A stretch of DNA of 64,000 nt. Source: Skeletonema tropicum (Eukaryota > Bacillariophyta > Thalassiosirophyceae > Thalassiosirales > Thalassiosiraceae). Below the pieces are notes generated by a model, which did not search any database, was not told where the DNA came from, and was given only the letters and a program-made list of their open reading frames with translations. The stretch is taken from NCBI GenBank assembly GCA_037178625.1, contig CM074129.1, positions 1,426,001 through 1,490,000 of the forward strand. Direction: 5' to 3'. Below are positions 11,803 to 24,139 of this stretch, in pieces. The stretch's first letter is position 1. Each line of letters starts with the position of its first letter. Both the position numbers and the translations under genes were made by a program.

Positions 11803-14800
11803 ATGAGTTCAACCAAGGAAGGATCAGCAGCAGCATCCCTACAAGAGGCCATAAAGGAAGCATTGAGGCCATACTTGGCTCCACTTACACAGGAGGAGAG
11901 GAGCAAAGTGAAATCGTACGAACTGGACGAATCATTGTATCCATTCAAAAAGATTGACAAGGATAAGAAACTTCAAACTGTTTATCAAATCGAGAAATTT
12001 GCTGTACCATGCAAACAGTCTGGCACACCATTTTTAAAGTCAAGCTATGGATGCTCCTTCAGTGATTATTATCGAGTTGTGTCAGAGGTGTTTCTTTCAG
12101 ACCCCTCCCTTCATTTTCTATACAAGCATATATTGCACCAGATTGATGAAAAGCTGCGAGAAGGTATTTGGTTTTGTAATAATGTCTGTACAGCTCACCT
12201 GACAGACCATGGCAACACACAATTCAGTGAAAATGGTTTGGGATTTGCTGCAGCTAATGAAAATGACAACACCTACAATGCTTTTTTTGGGAAGGGCACA
12301 ACCTCACTTCTAGAATTGAAGCGGATCTTATTCCCATTTCATTTTGGTGGAGATCACTTTGTTGGTGCAATTGTATACCCTTCTGACAACAGAATAGCTA
12401 CTTTTGACCATTATGGACCTGATAGGATATCTAACAAGAGGGTATTCAAACTTTTGAGCAGCATGCTAAACCATGCTCTAAGGCGGGAGGGGCGGTTGGA
12501 AAACCACCCAGGATGGATTCATGAGTCACTTACTGTGCCAGAACAGATGGACTCAATCAGTTGTGGAATATTTCAAGTTATCAATGGTATCATTCTCACC
12601 CTTTCTGATGATCTTGCCACTGCAAAACATTTATTGGTTGACCAACATCAAATTATCAAATATATCCGCCCCAAATTGGCTGCCAACATCCTGAATCTAT
12701 TTCGCTTGACAATGACACCTGATGATTTGAAAAGGCACTTCAACCAGATAAACAAATCACGAGGGGGCAAACTGTCTAAGAATCCATCAGCAAAGCAGGG
12801 CCAACAGAAAGCAAACCCAAAGCAACAGACATCCCTTAAGAAACAACCAGCAGCAAACAACAAGACAGCAAACAACCAGCCACCAACAAAAATGAGGGGG
12901 AAGGGGATGTCATCCTTACTACAAGATGCTCTGGATTCAGATCTCTTCCAATTCCCCACCATTGCTGAAAATGACTTCCTATCCAAGCTATTGAAAACTG
13001 AGAAAGCGTTAGTATTCCCTACTCTACATAGAGGAACTCCTAATGAAGTCATTGCCAAATGTTTTAATCATCATGATAGGCGGAATAAATCAAAAGTTCA
13101 ACAGCAAGTACAAAAATTCCAAACTCAGTTTGGGGAGTATCTTCTGCACTTCAACAGACTCTGTATTCAGGTGCTATGCTTGCAGGATATGGCTAACAGT
13201 GGATTTTGGTCGGAACTGTCATTTGCAGGAGGTGAGGCCTTTCTTCCTGTCTTTGCACAGTACATTTGTGACACTTTAACCCACATGAAGAGGGCTTGCT
13301 TGATTCTTGACAATGGTCGTCCCATTGTAGAAAATGATAAGAGGAAGATTTGTCACTGTATAGAGTGGATACTAGATGAAAATCGCTGTAGAGAGGAATT
13401 TAGGCACAGCTACAGTCACATTTCCATCCCAGTGTTGATTAAAGAGCCACCAGATGGCAAATGGTGGCTCACTATGTATGGGTGGTCAACTCAAATGTAT
13501 GATACAATTTGCACCATTCGAGGTATACTTGAAACTATGGAGAAGAACTTGCCCTCAAACATGATGGCTCAAACAGACAGCAATTGTTTGGTTGTCAAAT
13601 TCAAATTGGCTGGAGTAACAAAAACTCTGTCACGTCCTATAGATGGTTTTGGTCGAAATGATGATGAGTACACTTCATCCAATTGCAGTCTGCCATTGGT
13701 GTTACAACACCAGTCTTATAGATTTCATCAGTTCAAGATTTTGCTTGATTCATGCAGGACAACTAAAACAGCAGTTCCTGACATCCTGTTTCAGGAACTG
13801 CAGACTCTATTCAAAGTGGTGGAACATCATGACCAGAAGAAGAAGAGTAGAACAATTAATCTTACTGAAAGTGATGATGAGGATGGTGTGGTGGATTACA
13901 ATAAGGATTACTCATTTCTGGCAGATGACTTGGACGAAGGAAACAGTGAGGAGGTAGCAGAGAAGAAGAAAGATGACTTGAAGAATCCCCCATCAGGAAT
14001 GGGGGAAAAGGAAGCTGCTTGCAACAGTGACTCTACCTCCAAGAAGAAGAAGAAGAAGGAGGAGTCCAATGTGGGGAATGCGGGGAAAGATGATGCATTG
14101 GTGGAGCAGTTTTGGCTTGATGAAATCTGTGAGACAAATGGGAAGGAAATTGATAAAAAGGCAGGCCCAAAGATGACGGCCACTCCCACTCTGTTGGGAG
14201 GGGAGAAGGTGGAAAAGCGCCTGAGTGATGGCAATGGCAGCAATGAAGATAAGGCATCACCAAGCAATGGCAGCAATGAAGATAAGGCATCACCAATGAA
14301 AGGGGGTATTAACCATGAGAATGTGATGGCTCCACCTATGGCTCTGTCAGGAGGGGAGAAGGCAGAAAAGCGCCAGAGTGATGGCAATGGCAGCAATGAA
14401 GGAGATGAGGCATCACCAGGATGGGAGGATGCCAAGAAGAAGAAGGAGGAGGAGGAGGAATCTAAGGCAGTTCTGAAAGAAGGCAATAATGACTCTTTAT
14501 CCATGAAAAAGGAGAATGAGTCATCTTCAAAGGAGAAGGGGGAGTCTAAGGACCTGAAAGTAGGGAAGGCAATGGAAAGCAAGGCCAGCCCGAAAATGAC
14601 CAGTGGCTCAAAAAAGCGGCAGAATGAAGGTGAGTCATCACCAATGAAAAAGCGCAACCTTGTGATGGCTTGGGGGGCATTGGGTTCTGGTCATATCAAG
14701 TGCCAATTTTTGGAGAAGAAGAAAGGAATAAATGCTAAAGGAAAGCATGGTTCAACAAGCAACAGAGGAGCCAAGCGCAAATCTGATTCTGCTTCTGTCA

Positions 14801-17800
14801 AAGATAAAGATATCAGTTTTACAAGGAGTGGCAAAAAAGTTCTTATCGAGATGAAACCAACTGTGATCCAAGCAGAAACAAAGCCTTCTGCACTAGATGA
14901 TATGATTGAGACGGGATACTTCCAAGGTGAAGCATCAAAGGAGAGCAAGCAACAAAAAATCATAGCCCTACCAAAGAGAGATCACAATGAATCAGATGAG
15001 ATATGTGTATACTCCAATATTGAAAATCCCTGCAACCTGTTGAAAAAGGTGGTCAATAAGTCTGCAATACTCCGAGATGACTCTTCCATTTTCAAAAACA
15101 TATATTTCTATGATGCAAATGAATTCAACATTCCTGATGGGGACAACATTGAAGTTGTTCATCACATCAATAAAAACAAATCAACAGCAAAGGTCATGGT
15201 TCGTGTGACATTCCCAATGCATGAGGAGCATGATTTGATCCGTACTCTTCAGAGTCAGTTAGAGCCTAACCAGTACAGAGCTATGTTGAACATGACAAAG
15301 GGGAATAGAGAAGATGATCTGGTGTTGATTGCATTTGTGACCATGTATGATAATCATCAATCTTTGAACCATGCAAAGACTGTGGAACAGTTGATTTTCC
15401 ACTCCTTTATTCTTATGACCAAGCCAACTAGCATAGGCGATGATGTGATGAAGATTAACTATGCATGGACCTCTGATGCATATGGTGGTGCCACCCTTGA
15501 TAGATTGATGCAGATTGGTTGCGTCGTATTTTGGAAAGGACCAAGGCCATTAACTGTTGATGCACCCAAAGATGGTAAATATTTGATTTCAACTCCGCTC
15601 AAATGGAAAATGTGCAGGGAGACTGTTTTTGACATAATGGTAAGATTGTATGGATATCGAGACAGTCCCAACCCCAATGCTAAATACCTTAGCATTGCCA
15701 AGAGCAAAACCAATGAAATGGCCACAGATATGATTGGTTACATCAGGAGGCTTCTTAAACAAGAGGGGGCGGCACCATTAGCAGGTACAGTGAAGATTCC
15801 ACTGGCAGCATTCACTCATTATCTAAGTCAGAGAGGGCAATACATCACAGAGTTAGGTGCTCAATTATTTCAATATACTGATATATTGGCTAAACGTTGC
15901 AGTGATGACAATTGGGCATTTGTTCTTCACTGCAACTGCTGCAATAGTGCAATGAATTCATGGCTTGATTATTATGATCTCATTAGTTTGGGAACTCGCA
16001 TAATCATGGTTCATATGTTTGATAATGGAGTTTGTGATGGTGACTTTCTGAAGCAGTGCAATATGGATGAAAATTGGGCACCGTTGGGGAAGGTGAAAAT
16101 GGAAAAGCCAGACAGTCTTCAGATTCTTCCTTGCCAACCAACAGATTATTGGAAACCAGCTATGAAGAGGATGGAACTATTTGATGCAGGGAAGGTGGAC
16201 AATGGATATTATACAAATGAACTTCAAAAAAGGCATACCAATGCAATAGCTCTGTCATCTGCATTGTTACCAACAGATGTTAGTGGTGAGAATGTTTCTA
16301 GTTACCCTCTTGTGTCTGCACTGTCCAACCTCATCAGAGGGCAATTGTTTGGCCAAGAAGCGTCTCAAAACAAAATCTTGGATGGAAGCAGTAATATCCA
16401 AATCATTGACAAGATGATGGCCATCAAAAATTCCCGCCCAGTTCAAGTTCAACTCACTGACATTCATGTTGATCCAATCTCATCCTTGGAACCAGACCCA
16501 TCATGGCAAAATGTCAAGGAACAAGTTGGGTTAGAACAAGTTGGGAGTGGTACTCAAGACATTGCAAGATATAATGGTGAGTTACCTGTAGAATTAGGCA
16601 CCCTTGAAACTGACAACCCAACAGTGTCAGCATATGAGATCAGAGATGGTCGAGGTGATGGGGTGCTGCACATGCTCAGTTATTACTACGCAAAGTCTAT
16701 TATTTGCATTGACAAGGGGTCAAGTTGTAAGGGTGTTGAGGAAAAACTCACGAACTCCAAAATCAAGCTTCCACCTGAACTTAAGAAGTTTATGGCCAAA
16801 TTCACACCCACAAGCACATTTTTGGTTGTTTTAACAGATTGTGCACAAAAAAGCAACCCAGCCAGAGCGAAGTCAACACCATTAGGTGCACTTACAGACC
16901 CATTGATACACAAGTTGACCTGGTACATCCCATCTCATTTCTTCCTGACAATGTTCCCTAAGAATGTGATTGATGATTTGTATGCAGGAAGGATCCACCA
17001 TATTTTTATCAACAAAGAAACACGTGACAAATTTCAAAATCCAGTCCTGCAGTCATTGAAACATGAGATCAGACAGATTAAATTGCATTCTCAGTACCCC
17101 AACTGTATTTATGAAGTTCTCTTGGCTGGTGGGATGAAGAACAAGAGGATCTACATCAATGCGAAAGATAAGGAGGATTACATGAAGAACATTTCTGAGC
17201 CATGGTTGTCAGAGAAGTTGTCCTCACTTTGCAATGTTTCTGGTTCATTTGGTGTTACTATAGGAGCAGGGAGGAAAGCAGGTACCAAGACAGCTGCTTG
17301 CCGTAGTGAGAATCCCACCAACTTTTGGTGTGATCCTCGCAACAAAAATAATCATTGTGTTGCTGGAGGTATTGCAAACTGGCTTTTTGCTGCTGGGTGT
17401 CATTCAGAAGCATCTGCAATGAGGACATGGGCAGAGTCAAAGAATGTGTTCACAAGTGATGAAGGAGAAAGTGTGAAGGAAGCTTTTTTGTACATGGAGC
17501 AGCACTTGCCCATTCAGATTGCAAAGATCAACTGTCACTATTCAGATCGTTTCCAGCCCCATGCAATCTTCTATTTTCGTGTTTGTCATCTCATCAGACA
17601 CATTCACTTGTGGTGTCTGAGAAGATTGTGTATGATTTGCAAGACAACTGTCCATATGAGCTTACTTTGTCTGGACTTACTCGCAAGTTGAATGGTGATA
17701 GAGATGTTATTACACTTGTTGGAGCACATTACTTTTATGTGCTTAATGGGAAGAAAATAAAAATCCCCCATTGCCCAACTAAGCCATTGTCGGTGAAGTC

Positions 17801-17924
17801 CGACCACATCCCATATTATGGAAAGTTAATTAGCTCTTTTGGTAGTGGTGGTTCAACAAAGTACAGAAAGAGGAAGAAAAAGAAGAACATGAAGAAGAAG
17901 GGATCTTCTATGACCATTTTGTAG
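11803..17924 (+). CDS. Giant E1 protein with Ulp1-like protease and C-terminal cysteine-protease-like module
   Basis: The ATG-initiated frame runs 1,962 codons to 17691. The coding sense then continues one frame over to 17924 (from about 17583), so a one-base slip near 17570-17590 is likely. Residues ~115-265 form a C48/Ulp1-type SUMO protease core: His185 (GGDHFVGAIV), Asp202 (TFDHYG), Gln248 (PEQMD) and Cys254 (SISCGIF). The H-x16-D and Q-x5-C spacing is that of the family. Residues ~690-1010 are a Lys/Glu/Ser-rich, probably disordered and nuclear linker with repeated GNGSNE units. Near residue 1852 HCVAGGIANWLF, followed after the frame change by LVGAHYFYVLNG, looks like a Cys...His peptidase pair of another fold. 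SUMO or ubiquitin-like deconjugation aiding transposition is inferred from the known association of Ulp1 domains with such transposons. Confidence 0.75.
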
Positions 17925-17987
17925 CCAGCACCTTATAATATTGCACTGGTACTAGTCTGAACTGAAATAAATAATTTATGTTCCTAC

Positions 17988-20900
17988 CTACTCTAGATAT
18001 TCCTCACTCTTCTGACTGAATCCACATGGACCAGGAATAGAATCTGGTTTAAGCTTGTAGTCAAGATAAAAGGCCCAATACCTTGCAGGGATTGATGCAA
18101 AGAATGACACTCCTGTTGTAGGTTGTCCATGATCTTTGAAAACATACAAAGGATTTACAATGCGGGAGACAGGAAGAATGAAAGTGCAACTATCCAAATC
18201 ACCAAGTTGAATTGGTACAATGAATTCCTTCTCTAGACTTGCCCAGTCAAGAAAGGTTTGAGGAGTTCGGACAACAACATACATGGTACGATCCATTAGT
18301 CTCTGGCTACTAGTGGTGTCAGCCCCATGTGCATGCAACAGCATTGGTGTAGGCAAGCCAGGTGTTTCAAACCGAAAGAAGCCATGTATTCTTGCAGGGC
18401 AAACAAAATCCCATACATTCAAACGCTCATCATCAGTCTCACTACCAAGAGCATGAGTAAGAATCATACACCAGTCATTACGGTCTGTCTTGGTGTCAAC
18501 CCTATAAATGGAATGACTGGAAATGGCATCATAGTCCTCAAGTGTTTCTTTGGCATTGGGAAGTTTAGCTACTGTGTAAGCTGTTACACGAAAAATGGAA
18601 TAATTGACATATGCTGCCATGTGATGACTAATTGCATATTGCAATGTAGGATCAATTGTCTTGGAACTGGATTTCTTTTGCCACATGACATGAGTACTGA
18701 ATCTTACACTGGCAACACTGGAGGTATTTGCTTTGTGCCTTGTAAAAGTGATTTCATGTTTGCCAGTAAAAGTCTCCTCCTTGGACAGCACCTGCACAAG
18801 GGCATAGTTCTTCTTCGCTTGCTCCCTTATGCAGTTTAAACTGTGCTCCATTAATCCATGTCGATAATGATTAGTTGCAAGCTGTTCTGCAAACTTGCCT
18901 GGCCGGCGTTGGGTGTAGTGAGCATAATGTTTCATAAACACTTTCAAGTGACTCTCACCAAACCCACCATAGAAGTTAATAGCTGATCCATATGCTTGGA
19001 TGTATGTTGCAAATTTCGTTAGACTGTGCACTTTTGGAAACATCCATTCCATAGTGCTTTCTTTACGTGGGAAAAACTTTTGTAAGTTTGGAATCAATGT
19101 CTGACGTACAAATACTGTAATCTTGGCACTATCAATATCAGACTGGATATTGCGCCGATTGAACCATTTTTCCAGTGCAAGAATCATCTTGATTGTAGTG
19201 ATCTTTCCTTTTCTTTGGTAGTCCTCTATACCAGACTCTTTGCAAATAGTCTTGCCCATCGTTGTATGCAATGCACACAACAACAGAAATAGGTTTCCCA
19301 TGTTTTCTGATGCTTGGGTCTTGGTAGTATCCAGTGCAAAATTACGCACTGATGGCCGAGGGAAGTCACGCTCACTTTGCCAAGCATGCCCTTGTGCCAA
19401 TAGAAGATGTAAGTTATGCAGGACTGATGCAGTGCGCTTTTTTTTTGAATCCATCACCAAAGGCAGTAAGCATGGCTGGGGCTATACCAGAGCAAATGGC
19501 ATGCATTGTTTCTGGTGGCGTTGACCTATAGATAGTGTTGATAGGGTCGCCTGTTGGTATCTTGTCAAATGCATTCACAATATTGTGTTTTGAGGCAGCT
19601 TTCAATGCTTCCACATTGTTGTTATTTTTCATTCGATCAATGCCTGATTTGAGTATCATTGTGCATGTTGATGCTGGATCTACGAAACTCTCTTTGGAAC
19701 AACTGCAGTCGCGATATGGACACTGTGCAAATGCACTGTTGTAACTGCCCAGCAAACTATTATTACCAGCAATATCTCCAACAACAACATGGATCCAAAC
19801 TTTCAGTTTGACATCTCTCCCCATGACTTGCATTGGGATACCCCCCCTATCATTGACCTCTTGTAGCTGACGAAGAGCAGTGTATAAGCAGCTGTGTTCA
19901 TCTTGACATTTCAGTGCCGATGTTGTGTCCTGTTGAATGGACCCATCAGAGGACTTGGTTGTACCATAATCCAAATTTGGTATGTATGCAAGGATGTCCC
20001 AGAACTTACTCTTTGATCGAGCTGTCTTGTTGAATAGGGTTAGAGTGAACATGATCGGTGACAGGCACAGACTGCCATGGCGATCAGAGTGAGACTTGTC
20101 ATAAAACACAACCAGCCCACAAGGAAAGAGGTTGTCCTTTCCAGCACAGTAATGGTCAACAGCTGGTTTCCAACGCTGTCCTGTGTGTATTTCATCATAG
20201 TATGCAATTTCATCTTTGGCCGACACACTACTAGTACCAGAGTATATATCATAATCTGCAGCAAAGTTTGTCTTTTGCATCAACATAGGATTACAAAGCA
20301 TCTTGGAAAGAACTGCTTGGATATCAAACACCGGAACCTTGACAGTTGGTAAGGTCATTGTTGCCACTGGCACCTCCACGAGCTTTGGTTGGAGCTGGGT
20401 GTAGTTGAAAGTTTTTTCACATGTAGTTTGCAGAGTGTGTCTGCTTGGAAGTCGCTGTTTGAAATCATACCCAGTGTTGGCAAGATCACCAATGAAGCGA
20501 ACTATATCATCATACAGGGAGAGATCAGACGTATGACTACCCAACACATGCATGAGTTGTAGTCCAGCTGCTGCTGAGTGGGAGACTTTCCCACTGAATT
20601 TGACGTTTCCCTTGGATTGATATTCACCATCAATGGGAAAGATAGGTTCAGGAGTAGGATCACTCTGGGGGAAGGTGTAGTTTTCATATTCTGCTTGTTG
20701 ATCATTGGCATTCTTGGCAATTTCATCAATCACTTGATGATCGGGACTGTCACACAATGTGGTGTTGGATAGCATATGGGCATCTTCTCCCCAGTTCATA
20801 TCATTGTCATTGGTTTGACTGTTTGTGGCATCGGCATGATCATTTGTTGTATTTGAGTTAGGATTCTTCATGCTGCTAAGATGAGATGCATACCATAAAG

Positions 20901-21234
20901 CATGCTGTTCCTGACGTCCTTCAGCCAGGCTTTCCTCCAATTCTGGTTTTTGACTAACAATGATGTTTCGTTGCTGCCTCAGTGAGAGACCACCTACACC
21001 CTGTTCTTGCAGTGCTACGGGAATATTGTTGATGTTGTTGAATGTGCCTGTGATTGAATGCCGTCCATGGTGTACATGAAGGGCTGAGGTTCTTTTTTGG
21101 TTATAAAGACAGGCAGTAGCATGCCTCCCATATGCTCTAGGTGTTGCGAAGATAACACCACAAGCACATTGCCGCCCTGTCTGCTTCTGCCCTGTCTGCT
21201 TCCGCTTCGTTGGTGGCATTGTTGATGTCCTCAT
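17988..21234 (-). CDS. Plavaka-like DDE transposase of E1, interrupted by a frameshift
   Basis: The first segment runs from the ATG at 21234 to 19414 and the second from 19460 to 17988; they overlap at a run of nine A (plus strand 19438-19446). Dropping one A joins them into a protein of about 1,090 residues. Near the N-terminus is a Cys2His-type finger (CACGVIFATPRAYGRHATAC). The core carries the family signatures VVFYDKSHSDRHGSLCLSP, FTLTLFNKTARSKSKFW, IHVVVGDIAGNNS, a Cys cluster (CPYRDCSCSKE) and the PPETMHAICSGI block. These place Asp, Asp and Glu candidates in the order expected of the Plavaka branch of the CACTA superfamily. It faces away from the accessory gene across a 245-bp intergenic region that probably holds both promoters. 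The frameshift could be a disabling indel, an assembly error, or polymerase or ribosomal slippage. Confidence 0.8.
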
Positions 21235-21478
21235 GTTATGGTAAGTATCAAAATTAGGAGTAGGAGGAGTCAGAGGGAAAGTGGAAAGCGTTGAAAGACC
21301 CCCCAAGGAAGTTCGACACTGGGTATCAATTCCAACGTTGTTTTAAAAATTATCAGAAAGAGAAACAGAAAACATTGTAGAAGAATTCAAAAACGACCAA
21401 TGCCATCTGAAACTGAAAATAACGAACTAATGACATAACATAAACATAAACAGCGTTCATAAATTCAACACCTTAACA

Positions 21479-22970
21479 ATGTATCTTGTGCAAACAGTGA
21501 AAAAGATAGTGTCCCCAACAAAGAAAGCTGAAGGCAACACGATGTTTAGAAGTTCAAGGGTAAGTAATGATGGCAGCGGCAAGCGTGCTAATGAAGGTGT
21601 TGGAGGACGGTTGTCTGGTGGTCAAGATATTCAACATAACAACCATAATGATGGTAATGGCAATATAGGATACAAGACCAGTGAACTCAATGCAATGAAG
21701 GAGATGATGGAGTGGTATAAGGGGAGAAGTGAAGAAAATGCAGCTGAGGTTGCACGACTGCAGCTGCAGTTAGAGAGAAGGCAGTCTGGCCAAGGCGGAG
21801 TAGGGAAAAATAAACAACTCTTATGGGCAACGGCAGCAGAGGATGTGAGTAATGTCGTTGCACTCAAGGAAAGTACAGCTCAAATGATTTGGCCACAGAA
21901 TAAGTTCTTGAACTTTACTGGAAGGTGGATGCAATATGATACAGACAATCCCCATCCATTTGCAGCATTTGTCATGAAGCAGGTGGTTATTCCAGACTCG
22001 TTTGTGGGAAGCACAAATGATTACTTTAGGAACGTGGCACTGCCAAAAGTTGGGGCAAAGTTGAGTACTTTGAGAGGTAACTGTATTGGGAGGTGTGGCA
22101 AGGCATTTAAAGGTAAGTAGTCTGTGTATCCTTGTTGATTCTGGATCATAATACAAACTAACATACATCATTGTGACTGCCCCATCTCGGGGGTGCACAT
22201 TCGTTCTATCATCTGTAACAGACCTCCACAACACTCGCAGGAGCTTCGAGGGTGCTGGCAAAGAGTTTGAGACATTTTTGTCTTACAGCGATCATGATTG
22301 GGTCAACGTAGCTCAAGATCACATGGCACTGAATCAGCTGCACAATCTAATTTATTACTATGGGTCGGAAGTATATGGTAGGAACGAAGTCAAGGCATGG
22401 CTGAAGGCAAATCAAGATAAATCTGTGCTCGACCATCTGACTGCCAGCGATCTTGCATTTACTGTACTGGTGTATGAGAACTATCATCCCAGATGGATCA
22501 AGGAAATCGAAACTGCAAGAGAGGAGGAACAGAAGAGAAATGACACTCTTGATGTTGCTGAGAAGGAGGAGGAGGAGCCTGCTGCTGTAGGACAAAAGAG
22601 GAAGAAGAAGAGATCATCTGCCGGGCCCAAGTTGAAGTATTCAAAGGGTGCTAATGTCAAGAACAAATACCTCCAGTCGGGTTGGACCAAGGAAGGGATT
22701 CGTCACTTTAAAGCCCTCCAAGAATCTTTTGACAAGCTTATGAAAGATGAGAAAGCATGGCAGGTTTGCAAAGAGACATGGGATGACTTCATCTCCAACA
22801 TGAAGCAGTTCAGCGATAATTGCTGGGTTCCTCAGTATTTCAAACTAGATTTGGGTGATGATGATGAAGATAGCATTGCTGCTACAGATGAAGACAAGTT
22901 CGAATTCATAGTGGCAGATGCTCTTGTGGGAATGGGTACACTTGAAGTGCCAGATATGAGCGGAGTATGA
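21479..22970 (+). CDS. E1 accessory protein (TNPA-like position), spliced
   Basis: Two exons, 21479-22112 and 22222-22970, are separated by a 109-bp GTAAGT...AACAG intron (phase 1) and give 460 residues. The N-terminal third is basic and Asn/Gly-rich. A short coiled coil follows (residues ~80-105, EENAAEVARLQLQLERRQ), then conserved-looking segments around WPQNKFLNFTGRWMQYD. A long acidic helix, a strong basic nuclear-localisation stretch (GQKRKKKRSSAG) and an acidic C-terminus complete it. No catalytic domain is recognised. CACTA-type elements often encode a second protein that binds subterminal repeats, and position and composition fit that role, but DNA binding is inference. A near-identical copy is in E2. 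Confidence 0.7.
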
Positions 22971-23419
22971 GCGGAGTTATCAGTGGTTGAATCATCATTG
23001 CATATTGAATTTAATGTAATAAATCATGTTTGTGTTATTTGATTTGATTCACCACAATAAATACTTCGATGCTTGAATTACAAATCCTAAAATATGCTTA
23101 TAAATTTGATCGGGATCAGAATCAAATTGTGACAAAATAAGTGTGTCAAAATTTAAATTCTGGAATCAGTCACAAAATTCTGATTTACAAAATTTTAATT
23201 CTGATGCATGATATGTTTATTTTGATGTTTAGAATTTGTGTCTGATGTGCGACATATTTATTTTGACACTCGGCCTTTTCTTACCAATGCAAGAAATTAA
23301 AGATTTTGATACTAGAAATTCTTATTCTTTGACATCGGAATAATATCAGAATTTGAAGTTGACAAGAATTCTGATGAGCAAGATACAAAAACCCATAAAG
23401 GCATTATCCCACTTCAGAG
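22971..23419. repeat. E1 right subterminal region
   Basis: Many TCAGAAT/ATTCTGA motifs lie between 23100 and 23400, then the terminal inverted repeat ending at 23419. The whole block is present in inverted orientation at 28707-29155 in E2. Confidence 0.8.
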
Positions 23420-23871
23420 GTACAAGACATAATCTTACTTTGAGAATACTCCGGAAGCAAGAAAGATAGTTCTGCGACTTCACCTGTGTTGAACTGGCCA
23501 TTGGACGTAGTCCACACGTTTGGATGAGCTAGAGGTATAGGGTCAAAAGCCTTTACTTCTTCATCGGGCAGAAAGATGATGTCATCATCTGCACCGGAGT
23601 CAAGTAATAAAACCAAGGGGCGTGAGTTACGGTTTCCCTTCTTGGTCAGGGACGCTGCGACAACAACAGTCTTAAGTCCATTTCCCCTGATTACTTTTTG
23701 ACGAAGCGATGCGTGCATGTCTTTTACACCGCTCCAATCGGGTATGACACCTTTAATCGGCGAATGGTCAAGGTTATACAAATCGAAATCGATAGTATTA
23801 GGTTTCCTTCGTTTAACTGAACGTTCATAAGAATCAGATTCATTATTTACTTTTAAGTTACTATTTTCCAT
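23420..23871 (-). CDS. Gypsy retropepsin, N-terminal part (element A)
   Basis: An aspartic protease segment starts at the ATG at 23871 (MENSNLKV) and reaches the GTAC at the edge of E1. The catalytic motif LLLDSGADDDIIF is followed by the flap region (VWTTSNGQFNTGEVAEL). The C-terminal half lies at 10661-10570. The frame also appears open upstream, in the +1 frame that overlaps the 3' end of gag, as expected for translation of Pol by ribosomal frameshifting. The split by E1 would abolish full-length Pol. Confidence 0.88.
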
Positions 23872-24139
23872 TCGAGTGTCGGACCCAATCCTCTGAAACT
23901 GGAATATTGTGTTTTTGCAGTTTAATTTTGTTGTATCAGAATATATTCTGATTTGACAGAATCTTTTCCGATTTGTCAGAATTTTATTCTGACAAATCAG
24001 AATATATTCTGATTTAGTGCATTCATCAGAATTGAGATTCTGTCACATCAGATTTTTTTGTTCTCATCGGCCAAGCGCTGTTGGAATAGGTTCTGGGCTC
24101 ATTTTTTAAGTGCCCTTTATCAAACACTCCCATTACTAT

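Larger units (their letters stand above)
10662..23419 (+). mobile_element. E1: autonomous Plavaka/CACTA-like DNA transposon
   Basis: The 12,758-bp element is bounded by near-identical inverted termini: CCCTGAAGTGGGATTAT on the left and, read inward from the right, CTCTGAAGTGGGATAAT. It is flanked by GTAC duplications and lies within the protease gene of A. The inner ends are packed with TCAGAAT/ATTCTGA motifs, subterminal repeats of the sort bound by CACTA-type transposases. It carries three genes: a giant protease-bearing ORF (11803-17924), a transposase on the minus strand (21234-17988), and a spliced accessory gene (21479-22970). The transposase resembles the Plavaka group. The 4-bp duplication and non-CACTA termini make exact classification uncertain. 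Confidence 0.85.
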
